From: Candidatus Harrysmithiimonas galli
Lineage (GTDB): Bacteria > Bacillota > Bacilli > CAJFEE01
Assembly: GCA_904373265.1 (NCBI GenBank)
Contig: CAJFEE010000013.1
Span: 1 to 64,000, forward strand
Direction of reading: 5' to 3'
Length of the DNA stretch: 64,000 nucleotides
In this document: piece by piece, positions 20,197 to 30,713 of the stretch
Numbering within the stretch: position 1 is the stretch's first letter
How the letters are laid out: each line of letters starts with the position of its first letter
The notes under the pieces: model-generated
Told to the model about the DNA's origin: nothing
Database searches by the model: none
The model's input: the letters and a program-made list of their open reading frames with translations, nothing else
Position numbers and translations under genes: made by a program

Positions 20197-20832
20197 TTAT
20201 TTTGATAAATTGACCAACAATGCATTGATTTGCTCACCAAAATTATTAAATGTGCAGATGGAACGATTAAAAACCTCTCTCTTTTTTTCAATTTGATCAA
20301 TGATGTTATTTATATCTACCAAAGAAATTTCCGTTTCTTCCAGCATATGATACAACCCTTCTTGCAACTTTAAAATTTCTTGATATTGTTTATATATGCG
20401 ATCAAAACATGTCCATCTTTCTTTTTCTAAATTAACGAGCTGAACGGCCCACTCTTTTTTTTCTGGTTCTTTTATTTGATTTGAGAACCTTTTTAACTTG
20501 GGATACAATGCTTGAATTTCCTGATTATATTGATCTAATTGTTGATACATTTCCTTGGTTTTTGTTATATTATATAAAACCTGTTGAAGCATATCAGATA
20601 CATCTTCACTTTTTTCACCACTTGTTTTTATGGTATAAAATAATTCATTTTCTTCACGAAACAGTATGTAAATTTCCTCCATATGTAAAGAAACAGATTG
20701 TTCAATTTTCAACACATCGCTTACACTCTGAAAAAAACGTGTATCCTGATTGGAATAAATTATATAAAACAATAACAATAGTCCCAATATGAGAAGTAAG
20801 ATTAGTATAACTGTTATTTTTTTTAATTTCAA
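20197..20832 (-). CDS. Membrane-anchored helical protein, YkyA-like
   Basis: A 211-residue protein with one N-terminal membrane segment (about residues 8-26, VILILLLILGLLLLFYIIY) and an otherwise charged, all-helical outside part with coiled-coil character. The order of helices, with KEWAVQLVNLEKERWTCFDR, IYKQYQEILKLQEGLYHML and a following EETEISLVDINNIIDQIEKK, resembles the YkyA family of putative cell-wall-binding lipoproteins. There is no lipobox cysteine here. The similarity is judged by eye and is modest. It lies 26 bases downstream of a polysaccharide deacetylase and is probably co-transcribed, which suggests an envelope role. Confidence 0.6.
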   Translation of the reverse strand: MKLKKITVILILLLILGLLLLFYIIYSNQDTRFFQSVSDVLKIEQSVSLHMEEIYILFREENELFYTIKTSGEKSEDVSDMLQQVLYNITKTKEMYQQLDQYNQEIQALYPKLKRFSNQIKEPEKKEWAVQLVNLEKERWTCFDRIYKQYQEILKLQEGLYHMLEETEISLVDINNIIDQIEKKREVFNRSICTFNNFGEQINALLVNLSK

Positions 20833-20858
20833 TGTGAATATACCCTTCTAAATATGAT

Positions 20859-21665
20859 CTAAAGTCTTTCATCATTCCAAAAATTTAGCGGAAAATGATC
20901 TTGCTCATTGTATGATTTAAAAACATACCCTTGGCTTCTTAAAAATTGAATAATTTTTGGTAATACTTCAGCTGTGGTTTTTCGATCATGCAATAAGATT
21001 ACTTCTATATCCTTTTTGGTCTGCTCCTTTATGTTTGCAAGAATCTTTTCTGGTTCTCCCATCAAACTCCAATCTAATGAATCAATTGTCCAATCCCAAA
21101 TTTTTAACTGATTTTTTACAGCATCATCTCGCATTTCCTTTATTAAACCCGGATAACTTCCATAAGGGGAACGAACCAATGTGCTTTCTACTCCGGTAAC
21201 ATCCTGAATTATCTTTTGTACTTTCAACATTTCATGTACATAGGTTTTATTTTTATAAAGAAGTTGATAATTATGTGTCATAGAATGTGAACCTAGATAA
21301 TGTCCTTCTTCTACAATACGCTTTAAAATGTTTTCATTTTTTTCATTAACCATGGAACCTACAATAAAAAAAGTCGAAGAAACTCTTTCTTTTTTTAATA
21401 TATCAAGAATTTGGTTTGTACTTTCATTTGGTCCATCATCAAATGTTAAATAAACAACTTTGGATACTTGCCCTTTAAATTTTTCAATTGGAATTTTTTC
21501 TTGCAATGCCACATCGACTAATTTGATTTCCATTTGTGAAACATCTATATTCTTTTTGGCATTGGTTTGCATAATAAATATTGTAAAACAAAGAATAAAT
21601 ACACTGATTACAGATGTAAACAAAAGCAAACGAAATATAAACAAAAACCATCTTTTTCTTTTCAT
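20859..21665 (-). CDS. Membrane-anchored polysaccharide deacetylase
   Basis: A 268-residue protein with an N-terminal membrane anchor (LFIFRLLLFTSVISVFILCF) and a NodB-type deacetylase domain. Motif 1 is YLTFDDGPNES, motif 2 GSHSMTHNYQ (metal-binding histidines), motif 3 VRSPYGSYPG, motif 4 WTIDSLDW and motif 5 VILLHDR; all catalytic residues appear intact. It should remove acetyl groups from cell-wall N-acetylglucosamine or N-acetylmuramic acid, as PgdA-type enzymes do. The start chosen has AGGAG nine bases upstream; an ATG eight codons earlier is possible. The substrate is unknown. It heads a two-gene unit with the helical protein downstream. Confidence 0.88.
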   Translation of the reverse strand: MKRKRWFLFIFRLLLFTSVISVFILCFTIFIMQTNAKKNIDVSQMEIKLVDVALQEKIPIEKFKGQVSKVVYLTFDDGPNESTNQILDILKKERVSSTFFIVGSMVNEKNENILKRIVEEGHYLGSHSMTHNYQLLYKNKTYVHEMLKVQKIIQDVTGVESTLVRSPYGSYPGLIKEMRDDAVKNQLKIWDWTIDSLDWSLMGEPEKILANIKEQTKKDIEVILLHDRKTTAEVLPKIIQFLRSQGYVFKSYNEQDHFPLNFWNDERL

Positions 21666-21689
21666 TTTCTCCATCTCCTGGAAACCCAA

Positions 21690-22261
21690 CTTCCCATAAC
21701 TCTATTAGTTTGTCCCAATTTATAATTTTTACCTTATATTTTTTGTACAAAAACATGAAATGACTTTGTGCTTTTACTATTTAGTCCTTTTTATTTAACA
21801 AAAAGTTTCATTTTTCATGGTAAAAATTTAAATTATTTTTGTGTTGGTACAATGATACTGCGCATAAAAAAAATCTTAAAAAATTTATATTTCTCATTTT
21901 CATTTCAAAGATTACAGACAAAAAATCGAGATGCGATCATACCTTCTGTAAAAGAGCATAAACCATATTTGATGTGTTTTGATCAACTGTTTCAAAACCT
22001 CTAAATACAAAACAATAAACTTGCTATGCAACGAACAGTTGTATCAAGCACAAAATAGAGGTGAATTCGACTTCAAAAGGCATGCTGATTATTACAGACT
22101 ATATTGTCAAAATGTATACTTTTCAAGCTACACGATTTCATTTTTCTATATAGTCAAAAATTCATTTGCATGTCTCATATCGCTATATTCATTTTCCACA
22201 CTCTTATCTATGAGAAAATATAATTTTTTAAGATTATTTTTTTATTCAGAATTTGATTTTT
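21690..22261. other. Deacetylase-purA intergenic region
   Basis: No real gene is seen in this AT-rich stretch downstream of purA. It probably holds the deacetylase promoter. No clear terminator hairpin for purA was found. Confidence 0.4.
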
Positions 22262-23551
22262 TTAAACACCATAAACATTTCTTAATATATTGGTTTGATT
22301 TCTATCTGGACCAACAGAGAAAATGGAAATTTGAATACCAGTTAATTGACTGACACGCTCAATATAATGACGGGCATTTTCTGGTAGATCCTCCAATGTC
22401 TTTGCCTGTGTAATATCTTCTGTCCAACCTGGCAATTCTTCATATATTGGTTCACATTGAGACAATATTTTCAAACTGGCTGGGAATTCTTCAATGATTT
22501 TCCCATTATATTGATAAGCCGTACAAATTTTGATGGTTGAAAGTCCTGTTAAAACATCGATACAATTTAAGGATAGATCTGTAATCCCAGATACACGACC
22601 AGCATGTCTTACAACTACAGAATCAAACCAACCGACTCTTCTTGGTCTTCCTGTTGTTGTACCATATTCCTTTCCCACTTCGCGAATACGATCTCCAACT
22701 TGATCAAACAGCTCAGTTGGAAATGCACCTTCACCAACACGAGATGTGTAAGCTTTTGCAACACCAACAACTCGATGAATTTTAGAAGGCCCAACACCAG
22801 CACCAATTGTAACTCCACCTGCAATTGGGTTAGAAGAAGTGACAAACGGATATGTACCTTGATCAATATCCAACATGCAACCTTGTGCCCCTTCAAATAA
22901 AACACGTTTTCCAGCATCCAATGCATCATTTAATACAATGGATGTATCACAAACATACTGCTTTAGCTTTTGTCCATATGCATAATATGCTTCAAAAATC
23001 TCTTCAAGATTTAATCTCTCTGCACCATATATTTTTTCAAACATATCATTTTTATTCTCTAAATTCATCTTTAATTTTTCATAAAACTCTTCTTTATCCA
23101 ATAAATCTGCCATACGAATACCGATGCGTGCCGCTTTATCCATATACGCTGGTCCAATTCCTTTAATGGTTGTACCAATTTTATTTTCACCTTTTTTCTC
23201 TTCTTCAAGGCGATCTTGTAAAATATGGTAAGGTAAAATAATATGACAACGATTACTAATTTTTAAATTATCTGTATTTATTTTCCGCATTTGCAATTTT
23301 TCTAGTTCTTCTACCAATGCTTTCGGATCAACAACCATTCCATTTCCAATAATCGACTTTTTTTCTGGATAAAAGATACCTGATGGTATTAAATGTAATT
23401 TATACGTTTCATGATTAAATCGAATCGTATGTCCTGCATTGTTTCCACCTTGATACCGTGCAATAACCTCTGCCTCTTTAGACAAAAAATCCGTGATTTT
23501 TCCCTTTCCTTCGTCTCCCCACTGTGAACCCACTACAACAACTGATGACAT
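22262..23551 (-). CDS. purA: Adenylosuccinate synthetase
   Basis: A 429-residue GTP-dependent enzyme converting IMP to adenylosuccinate, the first step towards AMP. It has the N-terminal [20 protein letters not shown], then [40 protein letters not shown] and [13 protein letters not shown]. The start chosen has GGAGG nine bases upstream and gives the family length (430). It lies 55 bases after the replicative helicase gene, the same pairing as in Bacillus. Confidence 0.97.
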   Translation of the reverse strand: MSSVVVVGSQWGDEGKGKITDFLSKEAEVIARYQGGNNAGHTIRFNHETYKLHLIPSGIFYPEKKSIIGNGMVVDPKALVEELEKLQMRKINTDNLKISNRCHIILPYHILQDRLEEEKKGENKIGTTIKGIGPAYMDKAARIGIRMADLLDKEEFYEKLKMNLENKNDMFEKIYGAERLNLEEIFEAYYAYGQKLKQYVCDTSIVLNDALDAGKRVLFEGAQGCMLDIDQGTYPFVTSSNPIAGGVTIGAGVGPSKIHRVVGVAKAYTSRVGEGAFPTELFDQVGDRIREVGKEYGTTTGRPRRVGWFDSVVVRHAGRVSGITDLSLNCIDVLTGLSTIKICTAYQYNGKIIEEFPASLKILSQCEPIYEELPGWTEDITQAKTLEDLPENARHYIERVSQLTGIQISIFSVGPDRNQTNILRNVYGV

Positions 23552-23606
23552 CTTCTTTCCTCCATATACCATTATCATTTTTCAATCATACCATGAAATA
23601 GGGTTT

Positions 23607-24953
23607 CTAAACCATATCCTGATGATTTCTGTCTATACTTAAAAATTTATTATATTCTTTTCGAAAAGCCAATTCGACTGTTCCCACTGGACCATTTCTT
23701 TGCTTTGCGATAATAATCTCAATGATGTCTTTTTTCTCTGTTTCCTTTTCATAGTAATCATCACGATATAAAAATGCAACAATATCCGCATCCTGCTCAA
23801 TACTCCCAGATTCCCGAATATCAGACATCATTGGACGCTTGTCCTGACGGGCTTCAACACTGCGTGAAAGCTGTGAAAGTGCGATAACTGGCACCTGTAA
23901 TTCCCGGGCAATTTCTTTTAGTGTCCGGGAAATTTCCGATACTTCCTGCTGACGATTTTCTTTTGATTTTCCACCTTGAATCAGTTGGAGATAATCGATA
24001 ACAACCATCCCCAGACCATGCTCTTGGGCTAACCTTCTACACTTTGTTCGAATATCATTTACCCTAATTCCAGGCGTGTCATCAATAAACACTTTAGAAT
24101 TGGACAATGAACCCAATGCCAAAGAAAGCTTCCCCCAATCCTCTGGTGTTAATTTTCCAGTTCGCATCCTTTGTGCATCTAAATTCCCCTCCGCACAAAG
24201 CATACGCATAACAAGCTGCTCTGCCCCCATTTCCAAACTAAAAATGGCAACTGTTTCATCCGTTTTCGTTGCCACACTTTGTGCAATATTTAAGGCAAAT
24301 GCAGTTTTTCCAACTGAAGGGCGGGCAGCAACAATAATTAGATCATTCTTTTGAAACCCAGCAGTCATTCGATCCAAATCTGGAAAACCGCTAGGTATGC
24401 CTGTAATATCATCTTTTTTCTGATACATGGCGACAATATGACTATGGACATCCACCAGCACATCCTGAATACCCTTGAAATTTCCGGTTTTTATATTTTG
24501 TGAAACAGATAAAATATTTTTCTCTGCTTCATTTAGCAGCTCTTCTACATTGCCTTCACGCATATAGCCTTCTGTTACAATTTCAGTCGCTGTACGAATT
24601 AAGTTTCTAAGCACAGATTTTTCTTCAACAATTTCTGCATAAAATAACACATTGGCTGCAGTAGGAACCGACATCGCCAATTCACGAATATATGTGGTTC
24701 CACCAATGTCCTCTACCTGATTTTTCTGTGTCAATGTCTCTACAACCGATACAATATCAATTGGCATATTTTGATTGTACAGGGTAAGCATAGCCTGATA
24801 AATCTTTTGATGTGCAGAACGATAAAAATCCTCTGGAACAAGAATCTCCGAGATTTTGATGATTGCCTTTTCATCAATAAAAAGTGCACCTAAAACAGCT
24901 TGCTCAGCCTCTAAATTATGTGGAGGTACACGATCAATCTGTCCTTTTTTCAT
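23607..24953 (-). CDS. dnaC: Replicative DNA helicase
   Basis: A 448-residue DnaB-family hexameric helicase that unwinds DNA at the fork (called DnaC in Bacillus, DnaB elsewhere). The N-terminal domain starts near PPHNLEAEQAVLGALFIDE. The RecA-like C-terminal domain has Walker A AARPSVGKTAFALNIA and LGMVVIDYLQLIQGG, then REIQQEVS-type linker residues and SDIRESGSIEQDADI. No intein is present. It sits between rplI and purA, as in Bacillus. Confidence 0.97.
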   Translation of the reverse strand: MKKGQIDRVPPHNLEAEQAVLGALFIDEKAIIKISEILVPEDFYRSAHQKIYQAMLTLYNQNMPIDIVSVVETLTQKNQVEDIGGTTYIRELAMSVPTAANVLFYAEIVEEKSVLRNLIRTATEIVTEGYMREGNVEELLNEAEKNILSVSQNIKTGNFKGIQDVLVDVHSHIVAMYQKKDDITGIPSGFPDLDRMTAGFQKNDLIIVAARPSVGKTAFALNIAQSVATKTDETVAIFSLEMGAEQLVMRMLCAEGNLDAQRMRTGKLTPEDWGKLSLALGSLSNSKVFIDDTPGIRVNDIRTKCRRLAQEHGLGMVVIDYLQLIQGGKSKENRQQEVSEISRTLKEIARELQVPVIALSQLSRSVEARQDKRPMMSDIRESGSIEQDADIVAFLYRDDYYEKETEKKDIIEIIIAKQRNGPVGTVELAFRKEYNKFLSIDRNHQDMV

Positions 24954-24970
24954 GCATACTCATCCTTAGT

Positions 24971-25417
24971 TTATTGTTCTTGGACATGTACTTTTAAAAC
25001 AGCCTGCACCTCGGGATGTAACTTAATCTTTACATTTGTATACCCCAGTACTCGAATTCCTTCTGGTAAATCCAATTTTCTTTTATCTAATTTAATTTGA
25101 TGTTGTTTATTCAGTTCATCCACAATTTGCTTGCTTGTAACTGAACCGAAGAGTCGTCCACCTTCACCTGATTTTGTTTTTAATTCAACAGTCAAATCTT
25201 CCAAAGTCTTTTTTAAAATATTGGCTTGGACAAGTTCCTCTTGTGCTTCTTTTTCTTTTTTTCTTTTTTGTCCTTTTAATTCTGCCAAATTTTGCTCATT
25301 GGCTTCTTTGGCCAATCCTTTTTTAATCAAAAAATTTTGTGCATATCCACTCGCAACCTCTTTTACTTCACCTTTTTTTCCACTACCTTTTACATCTTGT
25401 AAAAAAATGACTTTCAT
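24971..25417 (-). CDS. rplI: Ribosomal protein bL9
   Basis: A 148-residue large-subunit protein: [20 protein letters not shown], a long lysine/glutamate-rich connecting helix, and the C-terminal domain with [18 protein letters not shown]. Two adjacent ATG codons are possible starts; the second gives the usual N-terminus. The first overlaps the gdpP stop. Both use the GGAGG at the end of gdpP, so translation is coupled. Confidence 0.97.
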   Translation of the reverse strand: MKVIFLQDVKGSGKKGEVKEVASGYAQNFLIKKGLAKEANEQNLAELKGQKRKKEKEAQEELVQANILKKTLEDLTVELKTKSGEGGRLFGSVTSKQIVDELNKQHQIKLDKRKLDLPEGIRVLGYTNVKIKLHPEVQAVLKVHVQEQ

Positions 25418-27393
25418 CATTCTTCTCCTCCTTCTAAATACAGATCAATTTTTTCTTTCAAAAGCTGCTCTACTTCCTGTACACTTTTATTTTCAATTTG
25501 TGTAGCTGCATTCGTTAAATGTCCGCCACCTTTTAATTGCTCCATAATAATTTGAACATTAATTTTTCCATTGGAGCGCGCACTGATGCTAATTTTTTGA
25601 TCTTCACGCTTTGCGATAACAAATGAGGCAGCAACACCTTCTATAGAAAGCATTGTATCAGCAGCTTTTGCAATCAGCACTTGTTCATAGGTTATATCAC
25701 CATTTGCCACAGCAATGCATATTCCTTGTTTATACATATAGCAGCCTTGTATAATAGCTATTTTTTTTAGATAATCAGCATAACCTTCCTGTAATAGCTG
25801 TTGCGCAAGAATTGTGTCTGCTCCTTGCTGACGTAAATAAGAAGCAGCATTAAATGTTCGTGAACCTGTCCGCATTGTAAAACTTTTCGTATCTACAATA
25901 ATCCCAGCAAGCATTGCTGTTGCTTCAATGGTGCTTAAACTTACAGATTTTTTCTGATACTCCAACAGTTCTGTTACAAGCTCAGCTGTTGAGCTCGCAT
26001 AGGGCTCCATATACACAAGCGTAGCATCCTGTACAAATTCCTCTCCGCGTCGATGGTGATCAATCACAATGGTGTGTGAGATACGATCAACCAACCTCTT
26101 TTCGATGGTCATAGAAGGTTTATGTGTATCTACAATGACAAGCAAAGTTTTCGGCGTGCAAATCTCCAATGCAACCTCTGGAGAAATAAAATGTTCCCAC
26201 AAGTCTGGCCAATTATCTTTAATTTCATAGACTAATCTTAAAGCACCTTGATCAATATTTTCCTGATCCAATACAATAAATCCATTTGTCTGGTTTAACT
26301 GAGCAATTTTATGAATACCAATGGCTGCACCTAAACTATCCATATCCGGAAACTTATGTCCCATAATCATAACCTTATCACTTTCATTAATCAGTTCTTG
26401 CAAGGCACCAGAAATGATACGTGCTCGGACTCTTGTTCGTTTTTCCACCGGATTTGTTTTGCCACCAAAAAATTGAACCTCACCATCAATAGATTTGATT
26501 GAAACTTGATCACCACCACGACCCAAAGTTAAGTCCAAACTGGATTGAGCAAGTGTAGCCAACTCCAAAAGCGTACATGGACCAATTCCAATTCCAATGC
26601 TTAAAGTAATTAAAAAACCTTGTTCCGATGTTTTTTCTCTTACTGCATCTAAAACATGGAATTTCGATTTCTTCACTTTTTTTAAAATTTCATTGTTCAT
26701 AATCATAATAAACTTTTCTGAAGAGATCCTCTTTAATAAAATGCCATACGATTGAGCCCACTCCGTAATAATAGAAGAAACAAGTGCGCTAAGCTGTGCA
26801 TTTTCTTGATCTAAAATACCTTGCGTAACTTCATCATAATTATCCAAAAAGATATATCCAATTACACTTTGCTCTTGATCATGCTTCATTTTTAATGACT
26901 GATACTCAGTTTGATCAAATAAATAAATCACGCGTTCCTCTAGTCTAATATCGATTTTATAAATTCGCTCATGGATTTCGATATATTCATCTTTCATCTC
27001 ATCTTTTGCCGCACCAAAAAGAATCTCATTAATTTCTTTTAAATTTTTGCCGATTAATGCTTCTTTTTCTAAAATTTTTGCCATAAATGGATTTAACCAT
27101 TCAACTTCCAGATCTGCACTATAAATTAAAACACCGATTGGAATTTCATTAAACGCTTGATCCCTGGAACGCTGTAATCGTTTAGACAGCGTAGAAATAT
27201 ATTGTTCATAAAAATATTTAAAATGTTCGAAAGCTTGATAAGTAATAAAAACAAGTAAAACTTGAATAACAACATATATCAATGTATAAACCCATGAGAT
27301 TTGATAACCAATAAAAATAAAAATACAAAGCATAAATATATTCAGCAAAACAACTGGAAAATATATTTCCTTTTTAAATTTTTGTTTAAACAT
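25417..27393 (-). CDS. gdpP: Cyclic-di-AMP phosphodiesterase GdpP
   Basis: A 658-residue membrane enzyme that hydrolyses cyclic-di-AMP. Two N-terminal membrane helices are followed by a PAS-like domain ([20 protein letters not shown]), a degenerate GGDEF domain and the DHH/DHHA1 module. The latter has [22 protein letters not shown] and [12 protein letters not shown], and near the end [11 protein letters not shown]. The length equals the B. subtilis protein (659). The start chosen has AAGGAG seven bases upstream. It heads the gdpP-rplI-dnaC-purA run. Confidence 0.96.
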   Translation of the reverse strand: MFKQKFKKEIYFPVVLLNIFMLCIFIFIGYQISWVYTLIYVVIQVLLVFITYQAFEHFKYFYEQYISTLSKRLQRSRDQAFNEIPIGVLIYSADLEVEWLNPFMAKILEKEALIGKNLKEINEILFGAAKDEMKDEYIEIHERIYKIDIRLEERVIYLFDQTEYQSLKMKHDQEQSVIGYIFLDNYDEVTQGILDQENAQLSALVSSIITEWAQSYGILLKRISSEKFIMIMNNEILKKVKKSKFHVLDAVREKTSEQGFLITLSIGIGIGPCTLLELATLAQSSLDLTLGRGGDQVSIKSIDGEVQFFGGKTNPVEKRTRVRARIISGALQELINESDKVMIMGHKFPDMDSLGAAIGIHKIAQLNQTNGFIVLDQENIDQGALRLVYEIKDNWPDLWEHFISPEVALEICTPKTLLVIVDTHKPSMTIEKRLVDRISHTIVIDHHRRGEEFVQDATLVYMEPYASSTAELVTELLEYQKKSVSLSTIEATAMLAGIIVDTKSFTMRTGSRTFNAASYLRQQGADTILAQQLLQEGYADYLKKIAIIQGCYMYKQGICIAVANGDITYEQVLIAKAADTMLSIEGVAASFVIAKREDQKISISARSNGKINVQIIMEQLKGGGHLTNAATQIENKSVQEVEQLLKEKIDLYLEGGEE

Positions 27394-28046
27394 TACAGCA
27401 CTCCTTAACAAAAATTAGATCAAATCATTTTATTTTTCATAAATAACCACACAAAAAAACTTGCCTTAAAAATAAAAGCATAGTCATTATCTTGATCAAG
27501 TTTGTCAAGTAAAATATTTTTGTCAAAGTATCCTCTACATTTTGTTATAAACCTTATTTTTTCTTTAAACGCTCTAAAGTCATTCATTGTTATTATACAT
27601 GATTTTATCCAATCTGTATGCTTTTGATTTTTAAAATAACAGAATTTAACCGTTTTTTATCGTTCTATTTTATATAGAAATTTATAAAATTATTTATATA
27701 AAATATTCAATACATAAATAGGAATTTGATAATACATCTAAAACAGCACACAAAAAAGGAAAACTATACATGTTAATTTTGAAAGAAAAGGGATATATTC
27801 TAATATAGAAGAAAACCATTAAACAATATCTTTGTTAAGGTAATAAAAAGGTATAGTACCATTGAGTAATCTTATGAAGTCTTAAAAATTTGTTTCTACA
27901 AGTGATGCTTACTTTGACCACAACAAATTAAAAAAAGCTTGTCTTAAACATGATAATTTCTTGACACAAAATAAAATCATCCCGAAAAGAAGACCATTCA
28001 CACATAAAATTCAAGCAAAATCCAAACATAACTTATTTCAAAAATA
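27394..28046. other. gdpP upstream region
   Basis: About 650 AT-rich bases between the rpsR terminator and gdpP. No gene or known RNA element is seen. It should include the gdpP promoter. Confidence 0.4.
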
Positions 28047-28084
28047 CAAAATACCTCGATAAGAAAAACTTTCGAGGTATTTTG
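28047..28084 (-). terminator. Terminator of the rpsF-ssb-rpsR operon
   Basis: Arms caaaatacctcga and tcgaggtattttg pair perfectly around a 12-base loop, 59 bases past the rpsR stop. Confidence 0.85.
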
Positions 28085-28142
28085 TCTTCATTTTCTAAAC
28101 ATAGCAACAATGATTTTAAAATTACCATGATTTTATGTGCAT

Positions 28143-28379
28143 TTAGTCTGCTACATATGGTAACAAAGCCATTTGACGTGCACGCTTAATCGCAATGGTC
28201 AATTTTCTTTGATATTTTGCAGAGGTACCTGTTACACGACGTGGTAAAATTTTTCCTCTTTCAGAAATAAAACGTTTTAAAAGATCAGTATCTTTATAAT
28301 CAATATGAGTAATGCCATTTGCCGTAAAATAACAAACCTTACGACGTTTGGCACGACCACCTTTACGTATGCCTGCCAT
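28143..28379 (-). CDS. rpsR: Ribosomal protein bS18
   Basis: A 78-residue small-subunit protein with [33 protein letters not shown] and [20 protein letters not shown]. It pairs with bS6 on the ribosome. The single cysteine in KVCYF is not the zinc-binding CxxC form. It is the last gene of rpsF-ssb-rpsR. Confidence 0.97.
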   Translation of the reverse strand: MAGIRKGGRAKRRKVCYFTANGITHIDYKDTDLLKRFISERGKILPRRVTGTSAKYQRKLTIAIKRARQMALLPYVAD

Positions 28380-28413
28380 ATTTTTTCCTCCTTATATTGC
28401 ATTTTGAGTTTGT

Positions 28414-28926
28414 TTAAAATGGTAGATCGTCATCAGAAATATCAATTGGTTCGTTTTGTCCCATAAACGAAGAATCGTCTTGTTTTGTTCGAGTACCGTA
28501 ATTTCCTTGTGGTGACGCATAAGCAGGTTGTCCGGAAAAATTCGAAGCTGTTCCAAACTCTTGGGAAGCATCCGGGTAAAAACCTTGTCTTTGTTGTTGA
28601 CCACTGCCTTTTGGTTCTAAAAATTGAACACTATCTGCAATGACTTCTGTTATATACACACGCTTACCTTCCTGATTTTCATAATTTCTCGTTTGGATTC
28701 GACCTTCAATACCCGTTAAACTACCTTTTCTTAAATAGTTTGCCATATTTTCAGCTTGTTTTCTCCAAACTACACAATTAATAAAATCAGCTTCTCTTTC
28801 CCCACTTTGGTTGGCAAAGGTTCGATTCACAGCTAAAGTAAACGTTGCAACTGCGACTCCGTTCGGCGTATACCGCAATTCAGGATCCTTTGTTAAACGG
28901 CCAACTAACACAACACGATTAATCAT
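28414..28926 (-). CDS. ssb: Single-stranded DNA-binding protein
   Basis: A 170-residue SSB. The OB fold spans about residues 1-105 ([38 protein letters not shown]). A glutamine/glycine-rich linker follows, then the acidic tip DISDDDLPF that recruits replication and repair partners. The place between rpsF and rpsR is conserved in Firmicutes. Confidence 0.97.
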   Translation of the reverse strand: MINRVVLVGRLTKDPELRYTPNGVAVATFTLAVNRTFANQSGEREADFINCVVWRKQAENMANYLRKGSLTGIEGRIQTRNYENQEGKRVYITEVIADSVQFLEPKGSGQQQRQGFYPDASQEFGTASNFSGQPAYASPQGNYGTRTKQDDSSFMGQNEPIDISDDDLPF

Positions 28927-28953
28927 CGGTATGACTCCCCCTCTAAAAAGAAA

Positions 28954-29241
28954 TTACTGTTCTTCTTTTACTACGATATGACGAATGATATCTTCATTAA
29001 TTTTAGCCAAACGATCAAATTCTTGAACAGCTTGCGGCTCAGAATTTACATTGATTAGCATATAAATTCCATCACGAAAATCGTTAATTTCATAAGCTAA
29101 ACGACGTTTACCCCATTCTTTAACAGACTCGATTTCAGCACCATTAGAAGTTAAAACGGTATTAAAACGCTCAACCAATGATTTTTGTGCTTCTTCTTCA
29201 ATATTCGGACGAATAATATACATGATTTCGTATTTTCTCAT
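28954..29241 (-). CDS. rpsF: Ribosomal protein bS6
   Basis: A 95-residue small-subunit protein: [20 protein letters not shown], then [20 protein letters not shown]. The frame is open upstream, but the ATG at 29241 is preceded by AAAGGAGGTG and gives the family length. The untranslated leader resembles an S6:S18 autoregulatory site. Confidence 0.97.
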   Translation of the reverse strand: MRKYEIMYIIRPNIEEEAQKSLVERFNTVLTSNGAEIESVKEWGKRRLAYEINDFRDGIYMLINVNSEPQAVQEFDRLAKINEDIIRHIVVKEEQ

Positions 29242-29260
29242 GTCTGTTTCACCTCCTTTT

Positions 29261-29290
29261 GGTCTTAGCGGCTCATTCATTTGAGCAAGG
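29261..29290 (-). promoter_or_regulatory. Possible S6:S18-binding leader of rpsF
   Basis: In the 5' leader of rpsF the minus strand folds TTGCTCA-AATGAA-TGAGCCG: a five-base stem followed at once by CCG, ahead of the ribosome binding site. A hairpin with an exposed CCG is the hallmark of rpsF leaders bound by the bS6:bS18 complex for feedback control. The fold is visible; regulation is inferred. Confidence 0.5.
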
Positions 29291-29318
29291 AGTAATATAA
29301 AATCACTCACGTTTCACT

Positions 29319-29347
29319 ATTATATCTGATTCACATTTATAAGTCAA
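29319..29347 (-). promoter_or_regulatory. Promoter of the rpsF-ssb-rpsR operon
   Basis: On the minus strand -35 TTGACT (29342-29347) and -10 TATAAT (29319-29324) lie 17 bases apart, immediately beyond the ychF stop codon. Confidence 0.85.
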
Positions 29348-29352
29348 TCAAA

Positions 29353-30453
29353 TTATACATTGAATCGAAAATGCATAACATCTCCATCTTGTACAATATA
29401 TTCTTTTCCTTCTAAACGTACCCGACCAGCTTCTTTTGCAGCATTCATTGATCCATAATGATGCAAGTCGTCAAAAGATACGGTTTCTGCACGAATAAAA
29501 CCACGTTCAAAATCACTGTGAATAATGCCAGCACATTGCGGTGCTTTCATTCCTTTTTTAAATGTCCAAGCACGTACTTCTTGTTCTCCTGCTGTAAAAT
29601 AAGTAGACAGCCCCAATAAATCATACGCCTTACGAATCAGTTGATCCAATCCGGATTCTTGAATGCCCAATTCCTGCAAAAACTCTTTCTTTTCATTTTC
29701 ATCCAACTCTGAAATTTCCTCTTCAATCTTTGCACATACAACGACAACCTCAGCACCATCTTCTTTTGCATATGCTTGAATTTTTTTCAAAAGCGTATTT
29801 TCTTTTAGATTTAATAGTTCTTCCTCATTTACATTGGCAACATATAACATTGGTTTTGCCGTTAAAAGTTGCAATTCTTTTACCTTTTTATACAGTTCCT
29901 CTGGAAACGCTACAGAACGAGCTGGCTTTTCAGATTCTAGCGCCTCCTTAATTTTCATTAAAATTTCCAACTCAATAACTGCCTCTTTATCTTTTTGTTT
30001 CGCGAGCTTCGCCACACGCTCCAGTCTTCGATCTACAGACTCTAAATCTGCCAAAATCAATTCCAAATTAATAATTTCAATATCTGAAATGGGGTCAACT
30101 GTTCCAGAAACATGTGTAATATTTTCATCTTCAAATGCCCGAACTACATGACAAATGGCATCGACTTGTCGGATATGTGATAAAAATTTATTTCCCAATC
30201 CTTCCCCCTTGCTTGCACCTTTTACAATTCCTGCAATATCAGTAAACTCAAAAGTTGTTGGAACCGTTTTTTTCGGTTTTACCAATTGCGTCAATGCTTC
30301 CAAACGACCATCAGGTACTTCAACAACTCCAACATTCGGATCAATGGTACAAAATGGATAATTGGCAGATTCCGCACCTGCCTGTGTAATTGCGTTAAAT
30401 AGTGTCGATTTCCCAACATTTGGTAAACCAACAATTCCAGCTGTTAATGCCAT
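29353..30453 (-). CDS. ychF: Ribosome-associated ATPase YchF/Obg-like
   Basis: A 366-residue member of the Obg-related YchF family, which prefers ATP to GTP. The nucleotide loop is GIVGLPNVGKSTLFNAI. FEFTDIAGIVKGASKGEGLG forms the switch region and YVANVNEEELL replaces the usual NKxD. A TGS domain ends the protein (YIVQDGDVMHFRFNV). Length and order match the family. It follows the DUF951 gene. Confidence 0.97.
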   Translation of the reverse strand: MALTAGIVGLPNVGKSTLFNAITQAGAESANYPFCTIDPNVGVVEVPDGRLEALTQLVKPKKTVPTTFEFTDIAGIVKGASKGEGLGNKFLSHIRQVDAICHVVRAFEDENITHVSGTVDPISDIEIINLELILADLESVDRRLERVAKLAKQKDKEAVIELEILMKIKEALESEKPARSVAFPEELYKKVKELQLLTAKPMLYVANVNEEELLNLKENTLLKKIQAYAKEDGAEVVVVCAKIEEEISELDENEKKEFLQELGIQESGLDQLIRKAYDLLGLSTYFTAGEQEVRAWTFKKGMKAPQCAGIIHSDFERGFIRAETVSFDDLHHYGSMNAAKEAGRVRLEGKEYIVQDGDVMHFRFNV

Positions 30454-30506
30454 TGTTTTTCTCCTTCCATAAGTTCAAACCTACTTTTTATTTTCCTTTA
30501 TTAAAT

Positions 30507-30710
30507 TTACTCTTCCAAGCTCCCCTTTTCAAGCACCTTCTTCATTTTTCTTACAAAATCTTTTCTTGGCATCAGAATAGAATGATTACAACCTATACAT
30601 TTAATTCGTATATCCATACCCATTCGAATCACTTTCCATTTGTTTTCACCACACGGATGCTGCTTTTTCATTTGGACAATATCTCCCAAATCAAATTGCT
30701 TATTTTCCAT
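30507..30710 (-). CDS. DUF951 small protein (YyzM family)
   Basis: A 67-residue protein beginning with FDLGDIVQMKKQHPCG and containing a CIGCNHSILMPR segment. This is the DUF951 family, found next to ychF in Firmicutes; its function is unknown. Three cysteines (one in HPCG, two in CIGC) could bind a metal. It starts three bases after the mscS stop, so it is almost certainly co-transcribed with it. Confidence 0.88.
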   Translation of the reverse strand: MENKQFDLGDIVQMKKQHPCGENKWKVIRMGMDIRIKCIGCNHSILMPRKDFVRKMKKVLEKGSLEE

Positions 30711-30713
30711 TTA

